This document shows positions 22,230 through 34,925 of a DNA stretch of 64,000 nucleotides, piece by piece. The DNA is from Isoetes taiwanensis. Taxonomy: Eukaryota; Streptophyta; Lycopodiopsida; Isoetales; Isoetaceae. The notes beneath the pieces were generated by a model. That model worked only from the letters and a program-made list of their open reading frames with translations. It had not been told where the DNA came from and ran no database searches. The translations under genes were made by a program, and so were the position numbers. The stretch is from positions 30,069,115-30,133,114 of the forward strand of contig JAJEKV010000002.1 in assembly GCA_021234155.1 (NCBI GenBank), read 5' to 3'. Numbering within the stretch: the first letter of the stretch is position 1; each line of letters opens with the position of its first letter.

Positions 22230-23664
22230 TTACAACTTTTGTAATAAAGAACGGTGAGCATCCACCGCCTTTATATATGGTCCTAATGTCAACGTTGGTA
22301 AAGAAAACAATGAGTATAAATCTGCTACATATATCCTGAAATCAGATCTGATGTATGCGTACTCCGGACATTGCATGAAAACATGGTGTTCATCTTCAAT
22401 TGCCCCTGTTTTGCATATCTTACATAACCGGGATTCAACTGGAGTTTTTGACCATCTTCCAGTCTTAATCTCTAATTTATGCAACCCTGTTCTGTATCTT
22501 GCCAATACCCTGCTTTGTGTTTTAGGTATGTTTGCATGTAGGTACGTTTGACTCTCATATGGATCCATGTGGTTAACATTGTTTCGATACAGTAACATGC
22601 GTTTCCCGGGATCAGCCCATAGATGATGTATTGCCAACCTTTCTAGCAGCTCTCTTGTCTCTGTTTTGTCTTGTGGCCAATTCGATTCATCCACGCCCCA
22701 CTTTGCTGCCCAAGCAATCAGTTTTGCCTTCCATCCTGTGTGTGAATTTATCATGGCCTTATGAGATAATCGATCTGTGTGCTGCCCTTTAACTCTGTTG
22801 AAGAAATTAATTGCTTCGTATAGACCTTCCAATTCAAGCGGGAACATGCCCACTTCAGCCAGCATGATAGCATACGGTATTTGGGATCTGATCCCCAATT
22901 CTTCTCTTAAGAACATTTTCTGAACCCCTTCAATCTGCTTCCACATGCGTGATGAGATTCCGGGCCCCCAGATGGGGACACCATATAATGCTACTGTTTG
23001 GACCAAGGTTTTGAATAAGATTTTCTTCAAACCCCACTGTGTGAGTGAAGCACGATTGCATTTTGCCAGCATGCTGTATAGTGCAGCTTTTCCCCCTGAT
23101 GCTCTTCTACTTACACACTCTTTCCAGCTATAATTAGAGGTAATATCTAATCCAAGATATTTATAGCTTTCAACCGTTTCCATAATCTGCCCTCTGTATG
23201 TGAACTCCGGTCTGTCTCGTGTGCCAAAGATCATGATCTTTGATTTAGCTAAATTCACGCTCATCTTCTTGGTCTCACAAAAAGCCTCCAAGCTGTTAAG
23301 ATGATCCTGTAATATTTTTGGTTTGCTTGCTAGCAATACCACATCGTCTGCATATAACAGAAGCTGGACAACATATGTTCCTAAGCGGGTGCCTGCCAAT
23401 GATCTGGCTCTAAGCCATTCATCCAATTCATCTATGAAGAGCCCAAACAGAGTCGGAGACAAAGGGCAGCCCTGGCGTACACCGATTGTGTTTTGGATTT
23501 GCGTGTCACATTCCCATGATACTTTAATTAACACTTCAGCATATAATTGTGATACTGCTGCTCTGATGTCTTTAGGAACCTCTAGTTGTATCAGCCTGTC
23601 ACTGAGCTCTTTCCGTGAGACTGTATCAAATGCTTTGGTAAAATCAATGTATGCTATGTACAAT
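22230..23664 (-). pseudogene. LINE-B ORF2, reverse transcriptase C-terminal part
   Basis: This open frame of about 478 codons carries RT motifs FTKAFDTV, GVRQGCPLSPTLF and LLYADDVVLLA, followed by the thumb (MSVNLAKSKIMIFG, YKYLGL). A C-terminal cysteine-histidine motif (CKICKTGAIEDEHHVFMQCP) resembles the zinc-binding region behind many LINE RTs. The first catalytic block sits directly at the gypsy insertion point, and the frame continues at 34926 on the far side. The stop is at 22230. This part itself has no internal stop. Confidence 0.9.
23660..23664. repeat. Target-site duplication ACAAT (left copy)
   Basis: ACAAT directly precedes the left LTR and recurs directly after the right LTR at 34921-34925. 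This is the 5-bp duplication expected for a Ty3/gypsy integrase. Confidence 0.92.
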
Positions 23665-25303
23665 TGTGACGCTCCCTGCTAAATATACGGCGCCCGGCCG
23701 TACACTCGACAGGAAATCCCCCATCCGGTCCATCAACCGCATGGGCCCTCCGTCTAACCCGCACTCTGAGAGAATCCTAGTGCGGGCAGGGGACACGAAG
23801 GTGTCTTGCGCGCCCTTCCCCTATGGGCTCCTATCACAGCGGAAGCATAAACAACGTCAGAACTAGCAATAACAATACAACATACTACCTCGAAGGGTAG
23901 TCCATCACATATCCATAAGAGCAAAGAAGATAATCATAAACCATAAAACATAAGAGCTCCTACCCATGGCTCTGACTCATAAGGAGGATGATGGTGGCTA
24001 GGGCCTCAAGATAGAGCAGGCATCGAAGTCATAACAATGGCGAGGGCTGGCATAAGACAATGGCTAGGGTTGACCACTCCATCCGCCCCTCCCGTGCATA
24101 CTTTGCGGATGGGCTCAATCGTGCTCGCATGACTCTAGCCTTCCGGGATCACGCAATCCCATGGCATCACCCATCGGGACTACTCCAGGTTGCATCTCCC
24201 TGGTCCGTCGAGGCGGGAAGGGTTGCATCTCCCCTCCCGGGGTCTAGAGGTTCCACGGGCGGCTAGAGAATCGTGGCGACACACGATTCATACCCCGGCG
24301 AACCCCCAAAATAAGAGCCAAGCCGACACTTGCAGCTCTTGAGGCGGGCGACACCATCGCCCAAGAGGTGTCGGACCCATGCTCGGTCCGCACGGTAAGT
24401 GACCCACCATAAGCCTAGCCCACTATGGGATCCCCGTAGCCCCTTTCGGCAGGATCCTCCCTCCGCGTGCCTCTAGCCCCGTTGTGTAGTGCTGAGTCAC
24501 ATCATAGCCTCCATAGCCCGGTGGGTTCCTATGCACAGGCCGCAACTAATAGGAACTAAGGGATCTAATCTAGGAGCATACTACATATGGCTCTAGGTCT
24601 CTACCCCCCTTCCCAATACAAGAGGAGCAAACATGATCAACCATCGTCACATAATCATCACATCATGAGAATAATCATAAGAACATCTTAACCTAATCAT
24701 ACAAATCTAACTTACAGTTAGGGTTCCTTGATTAGGGTTCAAGATGATGCATGAGCGTTCTAGGATGGCTCTACCCTAGATACAAGATACTAACTCATCT
24801 GGAATGTTAATTCCAGATGAACTACTATGACTACTACTCTACATACCTGCTCCTGAAGCACTCCCGCCCAATCCTGGCGTCTCCATGGTCTTCGAAGTGT
24901 TCGAGGTAGCTCCCACTCCTGCTGATACGCTCACGATCCGGGGGCTGCTGTGCTAGGCTATGCCACAACAGACGGTTCTTGAAACGGAGTTTCGAGCGCG
25001 AAGAAGGTTCCCAGACTGTTGGAGCCAGAAAAGAGGCCTAGGGTTAGGGTTTAGGCATTTATAAGTTAGGGTTCACATGTTATGCCACATGGCTCCAATA
25101 GGGTAAGGCCGTGTGGCGGGTGCCCAATAGGTTAAGGCCACGTGGAAATTGGTCTTAACCTAAGGTTGGCTAAGTTATATGAATAACTTAGTCATCCCCC
25201 TAGTGCCACAATCTATGGTATACAAGGCTATATATGTAGACTTGTATGGTGACGAGTCCAGGAATATACGTATTTATAGCGTATATTCCCCTGGAACGTC
25301 ACA
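23665..25303 (-). repeat. 3' LTR of the gypsy element
   Basis: This 1639-bp repeat starts TGTGACGCTCCC and ends GAACGTCACA. It aligns along its whole length with 33291-34920, with small indels. Given the - strand orientation it is the downstream LTR. Confidence 0.95.
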
Positions 25304-25316
25304 TTCTCCCCCCCTT
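25304..25316 (-). promoter_or_regulatory. Polypurine tract of the gypsy element
   Basis: On the - strand the sequence next to the LTR reads AAGGGGGGGAGAA. A purine run in this position primes plus-strand DNA synthesis. Confidence 0.85.
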
Positions 25317-26200
25317 AGGACAATGCTGTCCTCAGCATTGCGCTAAGGTGACGAACCTACTCTAATCCTGCAAAAGCACACAACAAGAATATATGAACTT
25401 AACTCTATTGAAAAGATCAACTTTTCGTTAATTACTTATTATGTAATTATAAAGCTATATTTATAAGTTATACAAAATTATATAGCTATAACAACTATTA
25501 TTATCAAAGTATACACATATAATATTATTACAACAAATTTAGGAGTCCATAGTTAGTCTAAAATCTATGACTCCTATCTTTTCGTAACGTGCTGCCTCCT
25601 TCATGCTTCCCTTCACTGGCCTGCACAAGTAGCACATTACGTTATACAAGTTAAATAAGTTTGTGGTTTTAGGGGACCACCCCCCTTACCTACCTCCTTG
25701 AGCCGAACTACCAGCTCAAGGTTACCCTACTACCTTGCACCCGATCATGGCCCCATAAGGATTTGAGCTTAAGGACCATTTAAGATGATCCTATCATCGC
25801 CCATGATCAAGTGCTACCTTGTACACGATCCCCCAGATCGAGTACACCCCAGTGCATCATGCCCCAAGGGTTTTAAGCTAGGGAACGTCTCACGATCCCA
25901 TCATCCAAGATGATCACTTTAACCTTCACCATGACCCTCCCTAGGCGGTGTGCATTACCCGCGATCGCGGAGAGAGCATCCGATCGATGTCCCATCATCG
26001 CCCACCATGCCTCATTCCTCACCACATGACCCTAATGGTCATGCACCTCTTAGCGCGTGGGCTGGCCTAGAGAATGCCTTAAAGGCGTATCCCATCATCG
26101 CCCACACGTTCCAAGATTCTGGCACATGCACTCTACTAACTAGAATACATGAGCCAGAACTTAAGGCTAACTAAAAAACATACTAAGCTAACCTCCTGGC
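25317..26200 (-). other. Gypsy 3' untranslated part
   Basis: Between the polypurine tract and the chromodomain remnant I see no coding sequence. CCCATCATCGCCCA-like strings recur near 25993 and 26090, and GATCATG or CATGATC strings near 25740-25930. Confidence 0.5.
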
Positions 26201-27380
26201 AAGTCGGCGTCGATCAATTCGGAGACAACTCGCCCATCAACTTCTTCATAAACTCTGGGTATTGTTTCTCCAAATCCTGCTTCAATACCTAGATCGTGTC
26301 TTCCACGGGCAAGTGATTCCACTTGACCAACTAGTGGAGGAATTTAGATCACCTAGTCCTCTTGAATGACTTATCAAGAAGCAATTCAGGCACAATTTCA
26401 ACTTGATCCTCCGTCATTTCCAACAAAGTTGGAGTATCCAAAACATCCTCAGGGTTAGGATCGTGCCTTTTCAATAGACTCACATGGAAGACCTTAAGGT
26501 GGGCTGAGAGATCCAACTTGTAGGCTTGGGAGCCCACTCTTCTCCAAGATCTTGAACGAACCGGTCCACCTAGGGGCGAGGTTCTTACAATTGCCGATGC
26601 GAAGCTTCCCTTGCTTAACCTTTACTTGAGCCAACTTTATCTGTCACAACAAAACAACTCTCGATGAGTTTTATGTCTATCTGCTAGACTCTTCAGATAT
26701 GCCCATGCTGTTGAAGATACTCTCACACTTCTACCAAAAGCTACCGCATATATGTTGTCGTTGTTGAGAAACTTCCACCTTGGGCACTAAATTATGCCAC
26801 ATAGATAACTGTAACTGATCATGGGGGAGACATCTTCGATGACTCTTGCTTCATATTATTGTACGTAATTGACCGTGTGGATGTACTCGGCCCATTTGGA
26901 TTACTTGTTCCAATCATAGTTTCCCAACGTGCTCTCCAAAATTATGTTGGTGCGGTTCCTTTGCCGATTTGACTGCAAATGATAAACAAAACTCATCAAC
27001 AAGTTGGTGCAGCTCGTGTTGAAGAAGTCTTGCTAAACGTCGCTAAAGAACTTCGGATCTCTTTTGGTGATGATCGACCTGTGCCTTCCATGCAGCCTAA
27101 AAGAACTCTTATGTAGACCACACGGCTAGATCCAAGGCGGTGTCTATGGTGTGGCATGGCAAGTATGTGCCCTTTTGATAAACTATATACCACAACCATC
27201 AAGGCTTCAAAGCTTCTTGTTGTCCTTGGAAGGCCCGCTATGAAAACCATGCTGAAGACTTTCCACTTGGCGTCTGGCACCGCCCAAGGTTCCAAAACTC
27301 CTGGAATTCGAAGTTGTTCCGCCCTTGTCTGCTGGCTCCACTGACATTCTTGGCTATGTCTGATTATCTGCTTCTTCATA
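26200..27380 (-). pseudogene. Gypsy integrase and chromodomain remnants
   Basis: The 27379-26996 frame shows the integrase N-terminal side (AEQLRIPGVLEPWAVPDAKW) and core-like SMVFIAGLPRTTRSFEALMV, where intact relatives read MDFIVGLP, so the first catalytic aspartate is lost. The 26537-26349 frame has the integrase C-terminal signature (GSQAYKLDLSAHLKVFHVSL). It runs into a chromodomain-like tail near 26350-26230 (LVKWNHLPVEDT, LEKQYPEF) that is broken by stops. Chromodomains steer integration to modified chromatin. Many frameshifts make it inactive. Confidence 0.75.
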
Positions 27381-27629
27381 CCTGGCCAGACGTAGCTACT
27401 TCTAATCTTGAAGTAGGCCTTTATAAATTTTGCATGGCCGGAAATAGGGCTATTATACGTGTCATGGAAATTTTTTCTTACTCCTTATGCTTTGAGTATA
27501 GTTGTTCTTTGATATTACAGATTGTCTTCCTTTTTAAAATATTTGAAGGTTTCTTTTTCTTAATCCGTCCTTGCACTCTTGCAAAGACTAGCCCACTATG
27601 TGCTTGAACTCTATGTTGGAGGAGATGGC

Positions 27630-28150
27630 TTCTTCTATCTTCTTGCCGAATTCGCTTGCCGAAGTGGAGATGGCATTGCAAATTGCTGCTTCAAAAGCTT
27701 GCCAATGAGTGGCGACGTTTTAACATCTCCACGGCTGCATGCTCCTCCATTGATTTGCTGTAGATCACGATGTCGTCGAAGAGAATTGATGAAGAAATCA
27801 TCCAAGGAATCTTCGAAGATGTCGTCCTCAAATGCATACAAGTTGGTGGAGCATTCCATAAACTCAAGGGCATCACTGTGAAGTGATAGTGCCCATACCA
27901 AGTTCTGAAGGAGTCTTATAATTATCTCCCCCCTTCATCCTTATTTGCTGATTGCCCGAGCTTAAGTCGATTTTGTAGAAGAATCCTGCTTCTTGGGGCT
28001 GATCCATTATGTCGTTTGCTTGTTGAGCTGCCCATGGTTGATATACATCTTTAGACTTCCATCTTGGCCGAAAAGGTCCCCAAGTCAATCAACTCCTACA
28101 ACTGCTTCTTGAGCTCTGCTAGCTCGGAAGTGCTGATTCTATAAAGAGCC
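27630..28150 (-). pseudogene. Gypsy reverse transcriptase remnant
   Basis: The 28088-27873 frame reads FFYKIDLSSGNQQIRMKGGD, close to the conserved gypsy RT block. The next frame down (27876-27691) has WNAPPT and FDDIVIYSKSMEEH, where intact elements have YLDDIVIYS. The YxDD box is therefore damaged. Several frame changes and stops confirm loss of function. The 28150-30700 stretch should hold protease and the upstream pol linker, but I could not identify these domains with confidence. Confidence 0.75.
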
Positions 28151-30702
28151 TTGCTGATCGGCTCTGCATCCGGTGCAAGAGTGGTTTCAGTCTCTATGCT
28201 TCTATAGAGCAAAAGCTCTCAAATTTCATCAAGGGATATATCATGGGACTTCTTAATTACTTAGAAATTGGCCAAGGCAACTGTTTCGAAGTAGCATCTT
28301 CCTTCTTACTATTGCGGTCGGAGTCGACAACTTGTAGCTTATGTATGACCTCATTCCTCATGATGCACTTAAGTAATTGCCTTACTGACATGCGTTGCAC
28401 GATTGGAATTACTTAACTTAAATTATAAGGTACTTGCCCTTTGGTGCTGGGATAAGTATCTCTTGCTTATAATAATCAATTATTGCTTTAGCCAGCTTTA
28501 ATATTGCATGATTATTATGAGGTCATAATTGCCAATGTACATAAGTTGGTGTCGATGCTCTACTTTGCTTCGCTTAAGGTTGATGTCGAACTTGACTCTT
28601 GTTCCATTGGTGCTGCTAATTACTCGGCCTTGCCTTTAACCATCGCCTAGATTTAGACTTAAGAGTCTTGCTCTTAAAGATGTCCGCCATCTAGAAGGTG
28701 CAAAATTACAAGTTAAAGAACTACTTACATAAATCTTATGGCCACAAGTTTAGTCGACATGACATTACTTTTGGGCACACATAGAAAACTATATGATTAG
28801 ATAATTATTCTTGTTTTAGATCTAATCTATACTCTAGGATCTCCCCTTTCTTACTTATTGCCCTCTTGAAATAGTCCCACCTTTGAGTTGATGCCATCTA
28901 AGAAGTTGGCCGAACTTATTAGATTGCTTCCATTCACTTGGTTGGATTATTCCTTATGTCGCTGGAAGTACTGCCATATACATGGTCGACGGTTATCCTA
29001 TTATTGAACCCTTCTTAGCGAGGTGATCAAGCTCACGAAGAGGTTTTAATATATGTTGGATAGCAATGTATACAATTATTGTACTCCATACATTTTCTTC
29101 CCAATCCTTGAAGCTTTGCTCAATTCTTGGGTACATCCCTTCTAAAAGAAAATAAAATAAATAATAAAAAAATCTACTCGAAATTTCGTCCCAATCCCAT
29201 CATGGATGTTATCACCCATAATTCTAAGAAACTCAACTATCTGATAGGTCCTCTAGCTTGCTTAAAGCTGGTGTAGTCATTAGTCGTTGGAGTAGCAAGG
29301 CGATGGTCCATAATTTATTGAAAAGAATGTGGTATCCTTGGAGTTGCTGTATAATCATTCTTGTGCCCTACTTCTTTTGTCAAACATATTCTGACTCTGA
29401 TCGTCCTTAATGTTGATGTTGACTATCTTCATTAACATTATCCCTCTTAGTGGACTTGCTGATGTAGTGGTGACATAAGGCTCGGTGTCGCATCCTCGAG
29501 CTTGAAGGTAATATTCTTCACATTCTAGAATCTTTCATGTCGCCATCCGCCTTTGGAGATTACTTAGATTCGAGGATGATTCTTCTAACTCGAATTGATA
29601 TTGTTGTGTTGACCTTGTCGATTTGATTCTTCCTCCGGGCGCCACATTTCGCTGTTATAAGGCTGAAGACAATGTCGAGTGTTTTACCACTTCTAACTGT
29701 GCAACTTCTCTTGCTGAGAGGAGTTTATTTGCATCCATGTGCAGGGACTATAATCTTGAGTGATCAGTTAGTAATGCTAGTATTTTATCCCCATGATGCC
29801 TCTTCTTGATGGTGTTTGACCTCCAATCTCTAAGGTAGAAGATTGTCGTGATCTTGAGATGGTACTGTCGAGGTTGATGCACTGCTCTGAAGTATCGGGG
29901 CTGATGAGGAAGAAGTTTGTTGCAGTCTCGCCATATTTCTATTCCTGAGGAACCCTTGCTCGCTTGTAATACCTCCTTAGTCAAAGCATGTTTGCTTGAA
30001 GTCCAAATCTGATACTACTATGGCCTGGATATCTATGATAGTTGCCCTTCCGAGGAGGTATGTCCAGTCTCATCCTTTAGGGCTCTTGCTACCATAAGTC
30101 GATGAAGTGTACTTGTTGGTGTTGTAGCTGTGACATTAGTCATCGATGTGGGGCCGTTCCTCGAGACAATATGGCACTTGGAGAATATCCTTGACTAGGA
30201 GGTGTTGCTCCCCTAATGTGATCAATTTTGTAAGTGCCATGATGCCCATTGGCTGTTGCATAGCCCTCTTGGCAAGTCTTGTGTCTATCCTTGATGTCGC
30301 AATCATACATCCTATAGGCTCTCCTTTATTTTTGTTCGGCTTCCCTGTACACCGTCTTGGCTTTTGCTTTGCTGAAGTTTCCTCCATAAGTTGCCCTCTG
30401 CTTTCAATTCATTGATGTTGTCGAGTGGCTCCACTGTCGAGGCTCGAGGATCTGCAACGAAGGTTCTCCTGACCTATATTATTGCCCTAAGAACAAGGCA
30501 ACTAATACTACCATAACAACAATTACTTATATCTATTTGCTCTACAAACCCTATTTTTATACCTTTATCCCCTCTACCTCAATTGACCCATTTGGCACTT
30601 TACTAGGCACTGAGAAAGGTACTTATTTACTATTATGGGGTGGTAGAAGGAAACTCACTTTGGGTATACTTGGTGTGCTAGATTAAATTACTTAGAGAGA
30701 AC

Positions 30703-31031
30703 GCCGCGCCAATGTCATCTGCGTTGAGAACGCACACCCATTTCATATAACTCGGGTGAAGCCGCGCCAATGTCATCTGCGTTGAGAACGCACACCCATT
30801 TCATATAACTCGGGTGAAGCCGCGCCAATGTCATTTGCGTTGAGGGTGAAGCCGCGCCAATGTCATCTGCGTTGAGAACGCACACCCATTTGGCGCGGTT
30901 TTACCCTGGTACCTTGATTTCTGCTCTCAACGCACACCCATTTGGCGCGGTTTTACCCTGGTACCTTGATTTCTGCGTTGAGAACGCACACCCATTTGGC
31001 GCGGTTTCACCCTGGTACCTTGATTTCTGCC
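30703..31031. repeat. Array of hairpin-forming repeats inside the gypsy element
   Basis: A 58-bp unit (GCCGCGCCAATGTCATCTGC to TATAACTCGGGTGAA) occurs about three times. A related unit of 51-59 bp (CACACCCATTTGGCGCGG to CCTGGTACCTTGATTTCTGC) then occurs three times. Both share TGCGTTGAGAACGCA, itself a hairpin with a GAG loop. The GGGTGAAGCCGCGCCAA of the first unit is nearly the reverse complement of the TTGGCGCGGTTTCACCC of the second, so the array can fold into long stems. It lies between the gag and pol remnants. Confidence 0.9.
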
Positions 31032-31149
31032 AAGATTCAAGAATTTCAGGGACTATAAGATCTTAAAAAGCCTATTTGGGCCAATTCTAAACTAACTAGC
31101 AACTTATTTCATACCAAAAAGATATCTAAAAGTGCAAATATGGGCAAAC

Positions 31150-31214
31150 CGGGTGAATCCGCGCGGATGGCCTCTGCGTCGCGAACGCAGACGTGTTTGG
31201 CGCGGTCTCACCCG
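31150..31214. repeat. Single diverged hairpin related to the array
   Basis: CGGGTGAATCCGCGC at the left pairs with GCGCGGTCTCACCCG at the right, and the centre has CTGCGT (31174-31179) pairing with ACGCAG (31185-31190). It is a diverged relative of the array at 30703-31031. Confidence 0.85.
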
Positions 31215-31468
31215 GGTGGGCCAATCCTAGCTATTTTTGGATATTTTTAACAAATTTAAAGTGCTACACTGCATTTCTAGACAATTTCTAAGCATTCTAA
31301 CATCTTTTGGTACGAAATTTGGATCAATTTTGCCCTAAATCAAGTGACTATGCTACTTAGCCAATTAAGAGTATTTTAAGTAAGATGCAAAGGATTCTAC
31401 TACAATTAATTTATATAAGAACATTCTTATATCCTACAAGCAATTAATTTATAGTAGATTCAATTAAT

Positions 31469-32830
31469 TTATAGTAAATTTACTTCTAATGAGTAAAACA
31501 ATGTGCAAGAAAAACTTATATTTATATAGTTTGCTAGACTGGGGTTCTTCACGGCTTCTCCTTGCGACTTCTCCTCGCCGGGTGGAGGTCTTTGGGCCTG
31601 CTTGGTATGGATTGCGCAAAGGTTGCCTTCTTCAAAAAGTTGTACCAGCTCCACCTCTACTGCCTCCTGCAGGGCTCGGACCATCAAGGGTGCAGAATTT
31701 GGCCTCCTCGGCTTTGGCCGCTTCCTGGCGAGATTCCGCCATCGTTGATGTGGTTCAGTAGTCGTAGCCCATCTTGAGCTCCTCAATAGACCTTTGATGT
31801 AGGCACTTTCGAAGAGAGTTTACGGATCATCGACCGGCACGTATTTGTTGGCAATGTCGAATATCTTTGGCAGCTCTCTTTGTCTTTGAGGATTTGGCCC
31901 ATGGCGGACCCTCTTCGGGAATCGAGTCGAGGTGGTGGAGGCTAGCTTTTCGACCCTGGTCGGCTACCTTGTCAGATCCATTGGCGGAGATAATTCTTGC
32001 ATGTTGCCTTCTTCTTTCGTACTCCATATCTTGCTTGGGCTTTAAGTAGCTTCTCGATGTTGCCCCTCCTTAATTTTGCATTGGATATGGTTGCGGGCGT
32101 GAGGGCTGCGCGTCGAGCCTCCCTCCTCTTCCTCTTCTTCTTTAGCCTCTTGCTCCCTCCTCTTGTTGTTGTGGTCCTTCTTCTTCGGGCTCATCCTCCT
32201 CCAGTTCGTCTAGTTGTGGTTCTCTCCTTGCCTGCGTCTCTTCCTTCCTTTTCTTCCGCATTGATTGCTCGCTCCCCTTGCTGCTGTTCCTGCCGCTGGG
32301 GTTGCTCGTATTGCCGAGGTTGGTCCTACTGCTTGCTGCTCCCCTATTCTTCCGGGTGTTGGGGTTGCTCCTGTTGCCGAGGTTGCTCTCGCTACTTGCT
32401 CTTCCCCTGCCAGAAACAGACGCCACGATCTCAATTTCCCCCGAGCCTTGCGATCATTCACCTGAAGTGCTAAGTCGTTGCTCCTCCACGAGTGAAACGA
32501 TTCGTCTGAAGAGCTTGAGTGGCTAAGTTCGTCGTCTGGCCTAAGTCGCAGGACCTCAAGAATTTGCTTGTTGCCGCCCACCGTGAGTGCTTCAAACGTT
32601 CCGGTGCAAGCTGGAGCCTTCAACCTTCCTCGCTACTTGTTTGGTCCTCCCCACAGCTTGGTTTCCTTAATGGTGGCCTCTTCGAGCGATCTTGCCTCTA
32701 TCTCCACGGCTCCTTTGGATCGATCTTGTCGGCTGTTCGTTCGGTGGACGCTCTTATGGCAGCTTCAGAGATTAGCTTATAATTCACCTTACAAGGGTAA
32801 AGGAGAGGTTCAAGCTACCATTTAGAACTT
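31469..32830 (-). pseudogene. Gypsy gag remnant
   Basis: Several overlapping - strand frames (32623-32210, 32426-32142, 32027-31827, 31786-31469) encode basic and acidic low-complexity segments, such as SMRKKRKEETQARREPQLDE. They lie where gag is expected, downstream of the primer-binding site. No intact frame and no clear zinc knuckle is visible, so the call rests mainly on position. Confidence 0.5.
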
Positions 32831-33277
32831 CTAGGGAGTAGAGGTGCTTCTATAGGTTTACTAGCTACTTTTTCTTAAGAGTAAATTTTATTATAACTAT
32901 GGGTTATTAATTAAGGTACTTTCCCTAATTACTTAACTATTTCTCAAAATTTCCTAATTCCTTTTGGGCCAAGTAGTGGTCATTTCACGCCATTTCTTTC
33001 AAGCTTTATTTTGAGCGATTTCTCATTCAATTTTTCACTTGAAAGGTGCGGTTCATGAACAACTTGAGCTCAAATTTACTAGAAGGTTTCTTTTGACTAT
33101 ATTATTTCTACCACTTAGACTATACTTAATCTAATTACGACCCTACTAATGGAAAAAAAAAATTTCCCACCTTTCGCGGTTCAAGACTGGAATTCTCATT
33201 CCATTCATTAGCTAGGCCAGTTAGACTACCTATTCAGGGATATGGTCAGTGCTAGCTCTTGGTCAACCAAGAACATT

Positions 33278-33289
33278 GCTCTGATACCA
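33278..33289 (-). promoter_or_regulatory. Primer-binding site for initiator tRNA-Met
   Basis: On the - strand this reads TGGTATCAGAGC, the standard plant retroelement site complementary to the 3' end of initiator tRNA-Met. It lies one base inside the LTR at 33291 and fixes the - strand orientation of the element. Confidence 0.93.
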
Positions 33290-33290
33290 T

Positions 33291-34920
33291 TGTGACGCTC
33301 CCTGCTAAATATACGGCTACCGGCCAGCACACTCGGCAGAAATCCCCATCCGGTCCATCAACCGCATGGGCCCTCGCCTAACCCAAGACTCGAGAGAATC
33401 CTAGTGCGGCAGGGGGACACGAAGGTGTCTTGCGCACCCTTCCCCTATGGGCTCCTATCACAGCGGAAGCATAAACAACGTCAGAACTAGCAATAACAAT
33501 ACAACATACTACCTCGAAGGGTAGTCCATCACATATCCATAAGAGCAAAGAAGATAATCATAAACTATAAAACATAAGAGCTCCTACCCATGGCTCTGAC
33601 TCATAAGGAGGATGACTGACTGGCTAGGCCTCAAGATAGAGCAGACCGAGTCATAACAATGGCGAGGGCTGGCATAAGACAGTGGCTAGGGTTGACCACT
33701 CCATCCGCCCCTCCTGTGCATACTTTGCAGATGGGCTCAATCAGGCTCTGGCATGACTCTAGCCTTCCGGATATGCAATCCCATGGCATCACCCATCGGG
33801 ACTACTCCAAGTTGCATCTCCCTGGTCCGTCGAGGCAGGAAGGGTTGCATCTCCCCTTCCCGGGGTCTAGAGGTTCCATGGGCAGCTGGAGAATCGTGGC
33901 GACACACGATTCATACCCGACTGAACCCCCCAAAACAAGAGCCAAGCCGACACTTGCAGCTCTTGAGAGGCAGGGCGACACCATCGCCCGTGAGGTGTCA
34001 GACTCCATGCTCGCCCGCACGGTGACCCCACCATAAGCCTAGCCCACTATGGGATCTCCCGTAGCCCCCACTGCACACGGATCCTCCCCCTCGACATTGC
34101 CTCTAGCCCCGTTGTGTAGTGCTGAGTCACATCATAGCCTCCATAGCCCGGTGGGTTCCTATGCCTGTGCCGCAACTAATAGGAACTAAGGGATCTAATC
34201 TAGGAGCATACTACATATGGCTCTAGGTCTCTACCCCCCTTCCCAATACAAGAGGAGCAAACATGATCAACCATCGTCACATAATCATCACATCATGAGA
34301 ATAATCATAAGAACATCTTAACCTAATCATACAAATCTAACTTACGGTTAGGGTTCCTTGATTAGGGTTCAAGATGATGCATGAGGGTTCTAGGATGGCT
34401 CTACCCTAGATACAACTAACTCATCCGGAATGTTAATTCCGGATGAACTACTATGACTACTACTCTACATACCGCCTCCTCAAGCACTCCCTCCCAATCC
34501 TGGCGTCTCCATGGTCTTCGGTGTTCGAGGTAGCTCCCACTCGCTGATACGCCACGCCCGGGCTGCTGTGCTAGGCTATGCCACAACAGACGGTTCTCAA
34601 ACGGAGTTTCGAAAGTGCCAAGAAGGTTCCTGCATCGCTGGAGTTTAAAAGAGGCCTGGGTTAGGGTTTAGGCCTTTATAAGTTAGGGTTCACATGTTAT
34701 GCCACATGGCTCCAATAGGGTAAGGCCGTGTGGCGGGTGCCCAATAGGTTAAGGCCACGTGGAAATTGGTCTTAACCTAAGGTTGGCTAAGTTATATGAA
34801 TAACTTAGTCATCCCCCTAGTGCCACAATCTATGGTATACAAGGCTATATATGTAGACTTGTATGGTGACGACTCCAGAAATATACATATTTATAGCGTA
34901 TATTCCCCTGGAACGTCACA
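33291..34920 (-). repeat. 5' LTR of the gypsy element
   Basis: This 1630-bp repeat matches 23665-25303 and would contain the promoter of the element. It starts TGTGACG and ends CGTCACA and is followed by ACAAT at 34921-34925. Confidence 0.95.
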
Positions 34921-34925
34921 ACAAT

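Larger units (their letters stand above)
23665..34920 (-). mobile_element. Ty3/gypsy chromovirus-type LTR retrotransposon
   Basis: Two direct LTRs (23665-25303 and 33291-34920) begin TGTGACG and end CGTCACA, and the element is flanked by ACAAT on both sides. The primer-binding site next to the right LTR and the polypurine tract next to the left LTR both show that it lies on the - strand. The internal 8 kb holds decayed gag, RT, integrase and a chromodomain-like tail in that order. The gene order RT before integrase and the chromodomain place it in the plant chromoviruses. The LTRs differ by many substitutions and small indels, so the insertion is not recent. Confidence 0.95.

Noticed and set aside
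30703-31031. Possible CRISPR-like array
   Set aside because: The repeats are tandem with no unique spacers, palindromic, and lie inside a retrotransposon.
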